DNA of 64,000 nt from Candidatus Nanopelagicales bacterium (GTDB lineage Bacteria > Actinomycetota > Actinomycetes > S36-B12), in the NCBI GenBank assembly GCA_018609125.1, contig JABAYF010000010.1, positions 34,967-98,966 on the forward strand, read 5' to 3'. The notes under the pieces are model-generated. The model was not told where the DNA came from. It saw only the letters and a program-made list of their open reading frames with translations, and made no database searches. Below are positions 57,320 to 64,000 of the stretch, in pieces; position 1 is the stretch's first letter; every line of letters starts with the position of its first letter. A program made the translations under genes and the position numbers.

Positions 57320-58322
57320 TCGAGCGCGTCAACAACAGCCGTCTCAGCGAATCTAGCCTCGCGGTAAGCGACGGGTCACCAGCAACGAAAGTATCAAGAC
57401 CGCAGTCCGCTTCATCGTGGCTACATCCGCGGGGGCAGCTTTTGATTCCTGGCGCGAGGTCGTCGAAGCTAGACACGATTTCGTTGATGTCCACGTGGGC
57501 CAAGCCAAACGAGCGAACCCCGGGTGTGTCAATAATCCAGCCGCCGCCGTCCAGCGGTAGGGCGAGTGCAGACGTAGAGGTGTGTCGACCACGGCCGGTG
57601 ACCTGGTTGACGTTGCCCGTGGCTCGATGCGCCGCGGGTACAAGGGCGTTGACCAGGGTTGATTTACCGACTCCGGATGGCCCAACCAAAACGGTTACTT
57701 GATTGTGCAGAAGATCGTGAAGGCGAGCCAGTCCCCGCACATCGTGGTTTTTCGTCTCGTCATCGCGAGCAATGGCCACGTAGGGAACATCAAGGGATTG
57801 GTAGGCGGTTAACAGTTCCGCGGGGCTGGCCAGGTCGGTCTTCGTCACGATCAGCAGTGGAGAAATCCCAGCCGCGTATGCGGCGATGAGAGCTCGGTCA
57901 ATAAGCCGAGGTCGTGCGAGTGGATCCTTGATTGACGTCACGATGCCGAGTTGATCTGCATTGGCGACGATGATGCGTTCCACGGCATCTACGTCGTCTG
58001 CGCTGCGACGTAAAACAGTGCGCCGTGGGTCGAGTCGAACAATCCGAGACAGGGCATCTTGGTCATCGGAGGTATCGCCCACCAGCCACACCGAGTCGCC
58101 CACCACGACACCTTTGCGGCCGAGCTCGCGGGCCTTAATTGCCGACAGGGGGCGACCATCGTCGGTGATCACGCCGAACCGACCCCGATCGACCGTCACG
58201 ACTGTTGCGTGTAGTGCTGTGGCGTGCTCTGGGCGCTCCTTGGACCGTGGTCGGGACTTGCGTCGTCCCGGGCGCACGGGGACATCGTCTTCGTCCCAGC
58301 GATCCGATGCGGTTCTGCTCAT
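57297..58322 (-). CDS. rsgA: Ribosome small subunit-dependent GTPase A (RsgA)
   Basis: Circularly permuted GTPase of 341 aa aiding 30S maturation. An OB-like domain first, then the permuted G motifs: TKTD (G4), GPSGVGKSTLVNAL (G1) and DTPGVRSF (G3). The C-terminal zinc domain has CPRGCSHDEADCGL. The basic N-terminal stretch (GRRKSRPRSKERP) is typical. The start ATG overlaps the aroA stop (ATGA), so aroA-rsgA is a coupled operon, a common actinobacterial arrangement. Confidence 0.94.
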   Translation of the reverse strand: MSRTASDRWDEDDVPVRPGRRKSRPRSKERPEHATALHATVVTVDRGRFGVITDDGRPLSAIKARELGRKGVVVGDSVWLVGDTSDDQDALSRIVRLDPRRTVLRRSADDVDAVERIIVANADQLGIVTSIKDPLARPRLIDRALIAAYAAGISPLLIVTKTDLASPAELLTAYQSLDVPYVAIARDDETKNHDVRGLARLHDLLHNQVTVLVGPSGVGKSTLVNALVPAAHRATGNVNQVTGRGRHTSTSALALPLDGGGWIIDTPGVRSFGLAHVDINEIVSSFDDLAPGIKSCPRGCSHDEADCGLDTFVAGDPSLTARLDSLRRLLLTRSISPEELT

Positions 58323-59677
58323 CCGGGCCGAGCGGCAAGCATCGTGTTCCACATGCGGGGAAAGTCCGGCAGTGTCTTGGCTGTGGTAGCAATATTGATG
58401 ATTTCAATTCCCGGAACCTGTAGGCCCAAAACTGCTGCTGCAGTTGCCATTCGGTGGTCCTGATAGGAGTCCACTACGGTGCCGTGAAGCGGGCGAGGCT
58501 GAATTTGAAGACCGTCGGAAAGCTCTCGCGCATCCCCGCCGAGAGTTGTGATCAGGTCGATCAGTGCGGCGATGCGATCTGTTTCGTGGCCGCGCAGATG
58601 ACCGATGCCGTGCAGTCGCGATGGTCCTTCGGCCAATGCGCACAGGGCCGCGAGGACAGGTGCCAGTTCACCCACCTCGCCCAGATCTGCATCCAGAGCG
58701 CGAATAGTGCGTGGGCCTTGGAGGTGAAGATCAGTGCCTAGACGCGTGACCGTAGCTCCCATTCGGGACAGCAGGTCTCGCAGCGCATCTCCTGCCTGGG
58801 TGGTCTGCGTTGGCCAGTCGGCGATCGTGATCTCTCCGCCGGTGACCATTGCGGCGGCCAGGAACGCAGCTGCATTGGAAAGATCAGGCTCAATGGTGCG
58901 ATCAATGGCCTTAATGGGGCCGGGCAGCACCTGCCAGGTGGGTGCCCGGGTCGGTCCGGATTCGAGAACGGAAACGCTGTGCTCGGCAAGCATGTGCAGG
59001 GTCATGTCAATGTGTGGACGACTGGGCAGGTGGCTGCCGGAATGGGTGAGTTGAAGGCCCTGATCGAAACGCGCAGCACTGAGCAACAGACCGGTAACGA
59101 ACTGGCTGGAGGACGATGCGTCGATCGTGGCTGCTCCGCCGGGCACGTGTGCGCGGCCATGGATTGTTAGCGGCAGGCAGCCATTGGCGGAATCAATATC
59201 GACTCCGATCTGGGTGAGTGCGCTGAGCATGGGGCCAAGTGGGCGTTGTCGAGACCGTGGGTCGCCGTCCATGCTGATCGTGCCCGCGTGCAACGCGGCA
59301 GCGGCCGGAAGAAATCGCATGATGGTTCCGGCAAGACCGACATCGATGTTGATGGCTGCACTGGTCGGCAGCGACGAAGCATCCTTTCGTTGTTGGATAG
59401 ACGCTGGGATCACACGAAGGTCGGCATTGAGTGTCTGCGGGTCTTGGCTGATCTGTTCGATCCGGGTACCCAGTTGGGTGAGGGCGGTCACCATGAGAAC
59501 TGAGTCGCGGGCCATCAACGCACCACGAATCGTGGCAGGCCCATCGGCTAGCGCAGCCAGGACCAGCGCACGATTTGTCACCGATTTCGAACCGGGTAGC
59601 ACGACGCGGGCATGTACGGGTCCCAACGCAACGGGCGCCGGCCATGAGTCGGAGGAGGAATGCGCGTTTTGGACCAT
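58319..59677 (-). CDS. aroA: 3-phosphoshikimate 1-carboxyvinyltransferase (EPSP synthase)
   Basis: Shikimate-pathway enzyme of about 452 aa. LPGSKSVTNRALVLAAL (S3P site), LAGTIMRFLPAAAAL (corresponding to LGNAGTAMRP), DASSSSQFVTGLLLSA, and the late HGIGHLRGHETDR and DSYQDHRMATAAAVLG motifs are present. I choose ATG 59677 because a TAGTCT -10 box (59685-59690) lies 7 nt upstream; ATG 59683 would be only 1 nt from it. The PEP-site loop should be checked for glyphosate class. Confidence 0.94.
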   Translation of the reverse strand: MVQNAHSSSDSWPAPVALGPVHARVVLPGSKSVTNRALVLAALADGPATIRGALMARDSVLMVTALTQLGTRIEQISQDPQTLNADLRVIPASIQQRKDASSLPTSAAINIDVGLAGTIMRFLPAAAALHAGTISMDGDPRSRQRPLGPMLSALTQIGVDIDSANGCLPLTIHGRAHVPGGAATIDASSSSQFVTGLLLSAARFDQGLQLTHSGSHLPSRPHIDMTLHMLAEHSVSVLESGPTRAPTWQVLPGPIKAIDRTIEPDLSNAAAFLAAAMVTGGEITIADWPTQTTQAGDALRDLLSRMGATVTRLGTDLHLQGPRTIRALDADLGEVGELAPVLAALCALAEGPSRLHGIGHLRGHETDRIAALIDLITTLGGDARELSDGLQIQPRPLHGTVVDSYQDHRMATAAAVLGLQVPGIEIINIATTAKTLPDFPRMWNTMLAARPG

Positions 59678-59684
59678 TGTCATA

Positions 59685-59690
59685 AGACTA
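59685..59690 (-). promoter_or_regulatory. -10 box TAGTCT of aroA-rsgA (leaderless)
   Basis: TAGTCT on the minus strand ends 7 nt before ATG 59677 and decides between two nearby in-frame ATG codons. Confidence 0.5.
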
Positions 59691-59718
59691 GTGGGCTCGA
59701 TGGGGCACCCTGGTGACC

Positions 59719-60450
59719 ATGTGCGGAAGATTCGTGGCTCGCAACGATCTCGCGACCCTCACCAGCGTTTTCGACCTGCCCAGGTCAACACCGGGCAACG
59801 CGCCGGCATCGCTTCCCGCTAACTACAACACGGCACCCACCCAGGCGGTCTTCATGGTGAGCGAACGGGATCGGGTTCGCCACCTTGAGGTGGCGCGCTG
59901 GGGTTTGATTCCCTCGTGGGCCAAAGACCCTTCGATCGCATCTAGGCTGATCAATGCCCGCAGCGAGACGGTGGCAGAGAAACCATCGTTTCGGGCTGCC
60001 TTCGCACGTCGGCGATGCTTGATTCCAGTGGACGGCTTCTATGAGTGGCAGGCGGTCACCGGACCGGGTCAACGCAAGCAACCCTTTTACATTCACCCGG
60101 CGGCAACCTCAGATCCGGTCGGCTTAGCCGGCTTGTACGAGGACTGGCGCAATCCGGCGGTACCCGATCCTGCAGGACTGGGTGCCTGGATTCGAACATG
60201 CACGATCTTGACCATGCCCGCGACCGGAGACCTCACTGCCATTCACCATCGGATGCCGGTGGCAGTGCCGGGTGACCTGATGGACCCGTGGCTAGCCCCG
60301 CAGCCGCCGATGGGTGATTTGCTCACCGATGTGGTGGAGTCAACCGCTCATGCCCAGCCCGGCCTGTGGGCAGCCCATCCAGTGACGAGGGCGGTGAATC
60401 AGGTGGCGAACAACACCGTGGATCTCATTCGCAGTGCGCCGCTGGAATAG
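59719..60450 (+). CDS. SRAP / HMCES-type abasic-site processing protein
   Basis: SOS-response-associated peptidase (YedK/HMCES family) of 243 aa that crosslinks to abasic sites in single-stranded DNA through Cys2. MCGRF at the start, [19 protein letters not shown] and IHHRMPV (catalytic His) are intact. Because Cys2 must become N-terminal after Met removal, ATG 59719 is the start and not the GTG 6 nt earlier. No LexA-like box is visible upstream. It is divergent from aroA. Confidence 0.92.
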   Translation: MCGRFVARNDLATLTSVFDLPRSTPGNAPASLPANYNTAPTQAVFMVSERDRVRHLEVARWGLIPSWAKDPSIASRLINARSETVAEKPSFRAAFARRRCLIPVDGFYEWQAVTGPGQRKQPFYIHPAATSDPVGLAGLYEDWRNPAVPDPAGLGAWIRTCTILTMPATGDLTAIHHRMPVAVPGDLMDPWLAPQPPMGDLLTDVVESTAHAQPGLWAAHPVTRAVNQVANNTVDLIRSAPLE

Positions 60451-60485
60451 ATCGATCATCAAGGTTGTTGTCCAGGTTTGTGAAT

Positions 60486-60498
60486 TGTTCCGGGAACA
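60486..60498. promoter_or_regulatory. Palindrome TGTTCCGGGAACA upstream of sigR
   Basis: A 13-bp inverted repeat, TGTTCC-G-GGAACA, lies about 140 bp before the sigR start and 36 bp after the SRAP stop. It contains GGAAC, like a SigR -35 element, but no GTT at the expected distance, so it looks more like a repressor operator. Confidence 0.35.
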
Positions 60499-60635
60499 GC
60501 TGCGCGGTGGCGACGAAAGTGCCAGCCGCAACGTTCGTGGTACCTGCCGATTTGTCTCGCCTCAGCGGTCACGCAGTGACCGGCGGCGACGTGCACAGGC
60601 ATGATGTTGCCGGGGAGGGGTTAGCCTCTGTAGAG

Positions 60636-61238
60636 ATGGCCCCTACCGATTCGATCACCGACGTCGAGACCGAGGAGCAGCGCGCCGCCCGGTTCGAGCG
60701 CGATGCGCTGCCTTATCTGGACACGCTTTACTCTGCGGCTTTGCGCATGACGCGAAATCCAGCCGATGCCGAGGACGTCACCCAAGAAACGTACGTGAAA
60801 GCCTTTTCAAAGTTCCACACGTTCACCGCGGGTACGAACCTAAAGGCCTGGTTGTTTCGGATTTTGACCAACACCTACATCAATACCTATCGCAAGAAGC
60901 AGCGCGAGCCGTTTTGGGCGCCCACCGACGATCTCGATGACTGGCAGATGGCTCACACGCAGGCCTACAGCACCGGGGAGTTGCGTTCGGCAGAGGCGGA
61001 GGCACTGGATCTCATCACCGACGATGCGGTGATTGATGCGATGGCATCCATCGCTCCTGAGTTCCGCATGGCGGTGTACCTGGCAGATGTGGAGGGGTTC
61101 TCCTACAAGGAGATCGCGTCCATCATGGGCACCCCGGTGGGAACCGTGATGTCGCGGTTGCACAGGGGGCGCAAATTACTGCGGGGGATGCTTCAGGTGT
61201 ACGCGCGTGAACAAGGATTCGATGGTGATGGGTCGTGA
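60636..61238 (+). CDS. sigR: ECF sigma factor SigR/SigH (redox stress)
   Basis: ECF sigma factor of 200 aa. Region 2 reads [30 protein letters not shown] and [22 protein letters not shown]; region 4 reads [31 protein letters not shown]. Its operon with a zinc anti-sigma factor matches the thiol-oxidative-stress SigR/RsrA (SigH/RshA) pair. ATG 60636 has only weak pairing upstream; an in-frame GTG at 60591 could give a longer form, as described for SigR of Streptomyces. The anti-sigma gene overlaps its stop. Confidence 0.92.
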   Translation: MAPTDSITDVETEEQRAARFERDALPYLDTLYSAALRMTRNPADAEDVTQETYVKAFSKFHTFTAGTNLKAWLFRILTNTYINTYRKKQREPFWAPTDDLDDWQMAHTQAYSTGELRSAEAEALDLITDDAVIDAMASIAPEFRMAVYLADVEGFSYKEIASIMGTPVGTVMSRLHRGRKLLRGMLQVYAREQGFDGDGS

Positions 61239-61513
61239 ACATGTGCGATGGCACACATGGATCCCCAGGTTCACAGTGCTCAGAGGCCGCTGCTGCTGTG
61301 TACCCCTACCTTGACGGGGAACTTGACGCACGGGTGGCTGAGCGCATTCTTGGCCACCTCGAGCAGTGCCCACCGTGCCTGCACCAATACGCCGTAGAGC
61401 AGCGGGTCAAGGCTCTGGTGCAGCGTGCCTCGGCGTGCCATGGTGCACCGGAGTCCCTGCGGGTCACCATCCGAACTCAGATCACCAGCATTCGCATTAC
61501 CTACCGGCCCTGA
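61235..61513 (+). CDS. rsrA: Zinc-binding anti-sigma factor RsrA/RshA
   Basis: Anti-sigma factor of 92 aa. C15, H41, C45 and C48 (HLEQCPPC) have the same spacing as the zinc site of Streptomyces RsrA (C11/H37/C41/C44). Oxidation would release SigR. The N-terminal [16 protein letters not shown] helix is typical. The GTG start overlaps the sigR stop (GTGA). Further Cys at residues 4 and 68 are not part of the zinc pattern. The order sigR-rsrA-bL37-biotinyl protein is conserved in the phylum. Confidence 0.9.
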   Translation: MNMCDGTHGSPGSQCSEAAAAVYPYLDGELDARVAERILGHLEQCPPCLHQYAVEQRVKALVQRASACHGAPESLRVTIRTQITSIRITYRP

Positions 61514-61622
61514 CTTTTTCAGTCCTGATTCGAGCACCTGGCGGACGGCCATGGCTCATGTGTCACGATGTGCACCGTTACACGCAGCGTGCGGTGTGGC
61601 ATTGAACATTGAGGAGATGGGC

Positions 61623-61697
61623 ATGAGCAAGCGCGGACGCAAGAAGCGTGATCGCAAGAAGAAGGGCGCAAACCACGGAAAGCGCCCCAACTCTTAA
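61623..61697 (+). CDS. Ribosomal protein bL37 (24 aa)
   Basis: A 24-residue, very basic protein, MSKRGRKKRDRKKKG followed by ANHGKRPNS. It matches the actinobacterial 50S protein bL37 seen in mycobacterial ribosome structures, with the same KRGRKKRDRK and ANHGKRPN parts. A GAGGAGATGGGC precedes ATG 61623. It sits between rsrA and the biotinyl carrier gene, as in mycobacteria. It is easily missed because of its size. Confidence 0.88.
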   Translation: MSKRGRKKRDRKKKGANHGKRPNS

Positions 61698-61699
61698 CC

Positions 61700-61930
61700 A
61701 TGGCCGTGCAACGAAGTGAGATCCGAGCAGAGATGGTCGCCCAGGTTCATTCCATCGTTGTTCCGGTAGGCGCGGTGGTACGCGCAGGAGACACCGTGGT
61801 GCTGCTGGAGTCTATGAAAATGGAAATCCCGGTCAATTCCGAAATCGACGGGCGCGTCCTAGAACTTGCTGTGGCACCCGGCGATGTTATTCATGAAGGT
61901 GACCTGATCGCCGTAGTGAGCAACGACTGA
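61700..61930 (+). CDS. Biotinyl/lipoyl carrier protein (BCCP-like, TB7.3 type)
   Basis: Single-domain biotinyl protein of 76 aa with the biotinylation motif ESMKMEIPV near residue 40 and the beta-barrel halves SIVVPVGAVVRAGDTVVLL and GRVLELAVAPGDVIHEGDLIAVV. It resembles mycobacterial TB7.3 (Rv3221c), found at the same place after the sigma/anti-sigma pair. It starts 2 nt after bL37. Its partner carboxylase is unknown. Confidence 0.9.
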   Translation: MAVQRSEIRAEMVAQVHSIVVPVGAVVRAGDTVVLLESMKMEIPVNSEIDGRVLELAVAPGDVIHEGDLIAVVSND

Positions 61931-61944
61931 ATTTGGCACATGAG

Positions 61945-62382
61945 ATGACCACAGGTGGGCCATCACTCACCGCTGAGCGACGATTTGGTGTGACGACCGA
62001 AGACAGCGCTATCGCTCTGGGCAGTGGTGATGTGCCGGTGCTCGCCACCCCACGTCTGCTTGCCTGGGCCGAAGCGGTCACCGTCGACGTGGTGGCGCAG
62101 GTCATAGCCGCTGAATCGGATGGATCGCCCGACCCAGCGGGTGCCCACGCACCTACCTCGGTGGGGACACGCATTGAGCTCACCCATGAACGAGCGACCG
62201 CGATCGGGGCCGAAGTGGTCGTGTCCGCTCGACTCGTGGCCCGCGATGGGCGACTCATGCGCTTCGAGGTCGTCGCCCACGAGGATTCAGTCGACGGATT
62301 GCGTCGCATCGCCCACGGCGAAGTCACCCGCGTGCTCGTGGATCGCGAGCTTTTCCTCGGTCGATTGTCACCGCCCCGATAA
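61945..62382 (+). CDS. Hotdog-fold thioesterase-like protein
   Basis: Protein of 145 aa with a hotdog pattern like the fluoroacetyl-CoA thioesterase (FlK) group: GDVPVLATPRLLAWAEAVTVDVVAQ helix, SVGTRIELTHERATAIGAEVVVSARLVARDGR strand pair, and GEVTRVLVDRELF at the end. These proteins cleave short acyl-CoA esters or bind acyl groups. TTG 61933 is the alternative start. It follows the biotinyl protein after 14 bp, which could mean a shared acyl-CoA context. Confidence 0.75.
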   Translation: MTTGGPSLTAERRFGVTTEDSAIALGSGDVPVLATPRLLAWAEAVTVDVVAQVIAAESDGSPDPAGAHAPTSVGTRIELTHERATAIGAEVVVSARLVARDGRLMRFEVVAHEDSVDGLRRIAHGEVTRVLVDRELFLGRLSPPR

Positions 62383-62494
62383 CTTTCTGGGACATCCATG
62401 TGACTTTGCCGTGACCCTTCTGTTATCGTCGCCGGATCTGTTCAGTCGGTAGCCGCCGTCAGCGCCACGCGTTAGCGGTGACAACGAAAGGAAC

Positions 62495-64000
62495 GTGCCC
62501 GTGCTTGATGAGCCACGCATGACCCGTCAGGCCGCGCGCGATGCGCGTCTTGCCCGCCGGGCCGCAGCGGCTGATCGTCGCACCCGCCAACGCAAGATCA
62601 AGATCTTTTCCGCCACCGCGATAGCTGCCGGCGTTGCCCTGGTGGGCCTTCCCCTTGCCGTGGCCGCTCCCTCTGAAACAGACGAGTCAGCTGCGACCGC
62701 AGCCCCTAGTAATGCAGCCCCTAGTAATCTTGCACCCACCCTGGCCGCCACCATCGACGTCGCGCGAGACCTTACGCGCCCCATGACCCCCCCGGCAGCT
62801 GATGACGGGCCGGAGAAAGCGGACGCGGCGGCCGGCGCCGACAGCGAGACCGACGCGGCGATACAAGAAGTTGCTCCCTCCGCAAAGGCCTTGCGTAAGG
62901 TCGCTGCTCAACTACCCGTGCTTACCGAGGGTGATTCGGGCAAGGTTGTTGCCACACTCCAACGAGCCCTGCAAATTAAGCCGGCGTCGGGCTATTTTGG
63001 CTCGCAGACCAAGAAGGCTGTGAAGAAGTTCCAGGCCAGCGTCGGCCTGCCCAAGACGGCCACGGTGGCGACCTGGACCTGGGCCAGCCTCGGCGATGAA
63101 GTGGTCGCCAAGGCAGGGAAATCCTCCGCGAAATCTGGTGGCTACGCCGCCGGGGAACCGGCCACAGCTACGCGAAGTGCGGCCCGACCCAGCGCAGCGG
63201 TTGCGCAGGTCTCGGTGGGTGAACCACCGGTACTGGAACAAACCGATCAGGGTGAGGCTGTTGCCGTCGTCCAACGCGCACTCGATGTCAGTCCGGCCGA
63301 GGGCTACTTCGGCCCGGTCACGACAGCAGCAGTGAAGAAGTTCCAGGGCAGTGTCGGGTTGCCCACGACCGGTGTGATTGCTGAATGGACCTGGAAGTCA
63401 TTGGGGTCCAACACATCTGGGGCTGCTGCTAAGGCCCATGCCACGTACGGCACCAAGTTCGGTCCGGGTGCACCCGCTGGCAACTCGAATGGATCGAGCG
63501 GTTCTGGATCGAGCGGTTCTGGATCGGGAAGTTCTGGATCGGGAAGTTCTGGATCGGGAAGTTCGGGTTCTTCAGGCGGCTCGAGTGGTTCGGGCACGGT
63601 CAACGTTGCCGGGCGATTCTGCCCATCCGATAATTTCAGCTACGGCGACGGTATGGGTGCGCCCCGCGGGGGCGGGCGAGCCCATGCGGGCCTTGACCTC
63701 ATGGGCAGTCGTGGCACTCCTATTTATGCCATCGACTCCGGCACCGTCACTCGCAGCGGCTACCAGTCCAACGGCGCCCTCGTCCTGGATATCACCGGCT
63801 CGCGCGGCATGATGTTCTACGGACATTTCAGTTCCATCAACTTCTCTCAGGGCCAAAGTGTCAAGGCCGGTCAGGTGATTGGTTTCATGGGCGACACTGG
63901 TTCGCCCGGAGCCGTGCATCTGCACCTAGAGGTGCGACCGAGCGGGTGGTCTGGGTCAGCGGTCGACCCCGTGCCTCTCATTCGTGCACTCTGCGGCTAG
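62495..64000 (+). CDS. Secreted M23 peptidase with two peptidoglycan-binding domains
   Basis: Protein of 501 aa, complete, with its TAG as the last three bases of the window. A basic start and signal helix (~33-57) lead to an Ala/Pro linker. Two PG-binding-1 domains follow (~145-205 and ~245-305; GYFGSQTKKAVKKFQ and GYFGPVTTAAVKKFQ). A Gly/Ser linker encoded by 15-bp repeats precedes the M23 LytM domain (~368-500): RAHAGLDLMG (zinc His/Asp) and HLHLEVRP (HxH). It would cut peptide cross-bridges at the wall. GAAAGGAAC lies before GTG 62495. Confidence 0.9.
   Translation: MPVLDEPRMTRQAARDARLARRAAAADRRTRQRKIKIFSATAIAAGVALVGLPLAVAAPSETDESAATAAPSNAAPSNLAPTLAATIDVARDLTRPMTPPAADDGPEKADAAAGADSETDAAIQEVAPSAKALRKVAAQLPVLTEGDSGKVVATLQRALQIKPASGYFGSQTKKAVKKFQASVGLPKTATVATWTWASLGDEVVAKAGKSSAKSGGYAAGEPATATRSAARPSAAVAQVSVGEPPVLEQTDQGEAVAVVQRALDVSPAEGYFGPVTTAAVKKFQGSVGLPTTGVIAEWTWKSLGSNTSGAAAKAHATYGTKFGPGAPAGNSNGSSGSGSSGSGSGSSGSGSSGSGSSGSSGGSSGSGTVNVAGRFCPSDNFSYGDGMGAPRGGGRAHAGLDLMGSRGTPIYAIDSGTVTRSGYQSNGALVLDITGSRGMMFYGHFSSINFSQGQSVKAGQVIGFMGDTGSPGAVHLHLEVRPSGWSGSAVDPVPLIRALCG
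63491..63565 (+). repeat. Five 15-bp tandem repeats in the M23 linker
   Basis: Two copies of GGATCGAGCGGTTCT (63491-63520) and three of GGATCGGGAAGTTCT/G (63521-63565) encode GSSGS units. The near-identity of the DNA, not only the protein, suggests recent slippage and possible length variation. Confidence 0.85.

Noticed and set aside
60493-60520. SigR-dependent promoter upstream of sigR
   Set aside because: GGAAC is present, but there is no GTT 16-19 bp downstream.
62383-62494. Possible c-di-AMP (ydaO) riboswitch before the M23 peptidase
   Set aside because: Such elements often precede actinobacterial wall hydrolases, but this leader is too short and the conserved blocks are not visible; only a GTCAGCGC/GCGGTGAC imperfect hairpin is present.

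Overview
This 64 kb window comes from an actinobacterium (Actinomycetota) of moderately high GC. The gene orders clpS–DUF2017–(rhodopsin)–mec–cysO–cysM–murI–rph–rdgB and sigR–rsrA–bL37–biotinyl carrier match the arrangement I recall from mycobacteria and relatives. Starts are often GTG, and many genes have a TANNNT -10 box 6-8 nt before the start codon, the pattern expected of leaderless mRNAs. A proton-pump rhodopsin with a carotenoid-type fenestration, a bicarbonate transporter operon, pyruvate carboxylase and pyruvate phosphate dikinase suggest a photoheterotroph, probably aquatic. I see no rRNA, tRNA, IS element, prophage or CRISPR array.

Layout. 0-10.5 kb: a large cell-wall hydrolase (PGRP plus SpoIID), TIGR03089, DUF3039, an MFS pump, HdeD-like, IclR, a secreted GH18 protein, ClpS and DUF2017. 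10.5-20.3 kb: rhodopsin on the minus strand, then the Mec/CysO/CysM cysteine route, MurI, RNase PH, RdgB, a Gre-type protein behind a yybP-ykoY (Mn2+) riboswitch, and SbcDC. 20.4-24.3 kb: lipoproteins, SbtA split by an in-frame amber codon, SbtB, and methylmalonate-semialdehyde dehydrogenase. 24.3-31.3 kb: a sulfur-oxidation island with SoeA-like, a fused SoeB-SoeC, TusA and DsrE2 on the minus strand, and a divergent rhodanese-persulfide dioxygenase and ArsR regulator. 31.3-37.6 kb: PPDK and a thiamine ABC transporter under a TPP riboswitch. 37.6-48 kb: mixed metabolism (SDR, a 39-aa small protein, SGNH hydrolase, MBL-rhodanese, PatB, MFS, quinone reductase, kinase, GalM, Pgm). 48-56 kb: pyruvate carboxylase, a trehalose-phosphatase/GH15 fusion and a P450 resembling the carotene hydroxylase CYP175A1. 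56-64 kb: HisN, RsgA, AroA, SRAP, SigR/RsrA, bL37, a biotinyl protein, a thioesterase and a secreted M23 peptidase.

How the genes may work together (inference). Persulfide would be oxidised to sulfite by the dioxygenase, and sulfite to sulfate in the cytoplasm by the Soe-like complex with electrons going to quinone; TusA and DsrE2 would carry sulfane sulfur and the ArsR protein would sense it. Rhodopsin and sulfite oxidation would supplement heterotrophic energy. SbtAB, PYC and PPDK would support anaplerotic CO2 use. The P450 could hydroxylate a carotenoid antenna for the rhodopsin.

The two strongest leads are the Mn2+-type riboswitch whose visible expression platform controls a Gre-like transcription factor, and the compact persulfide-to-sulfate island with its SoeB-SoeC fusion.
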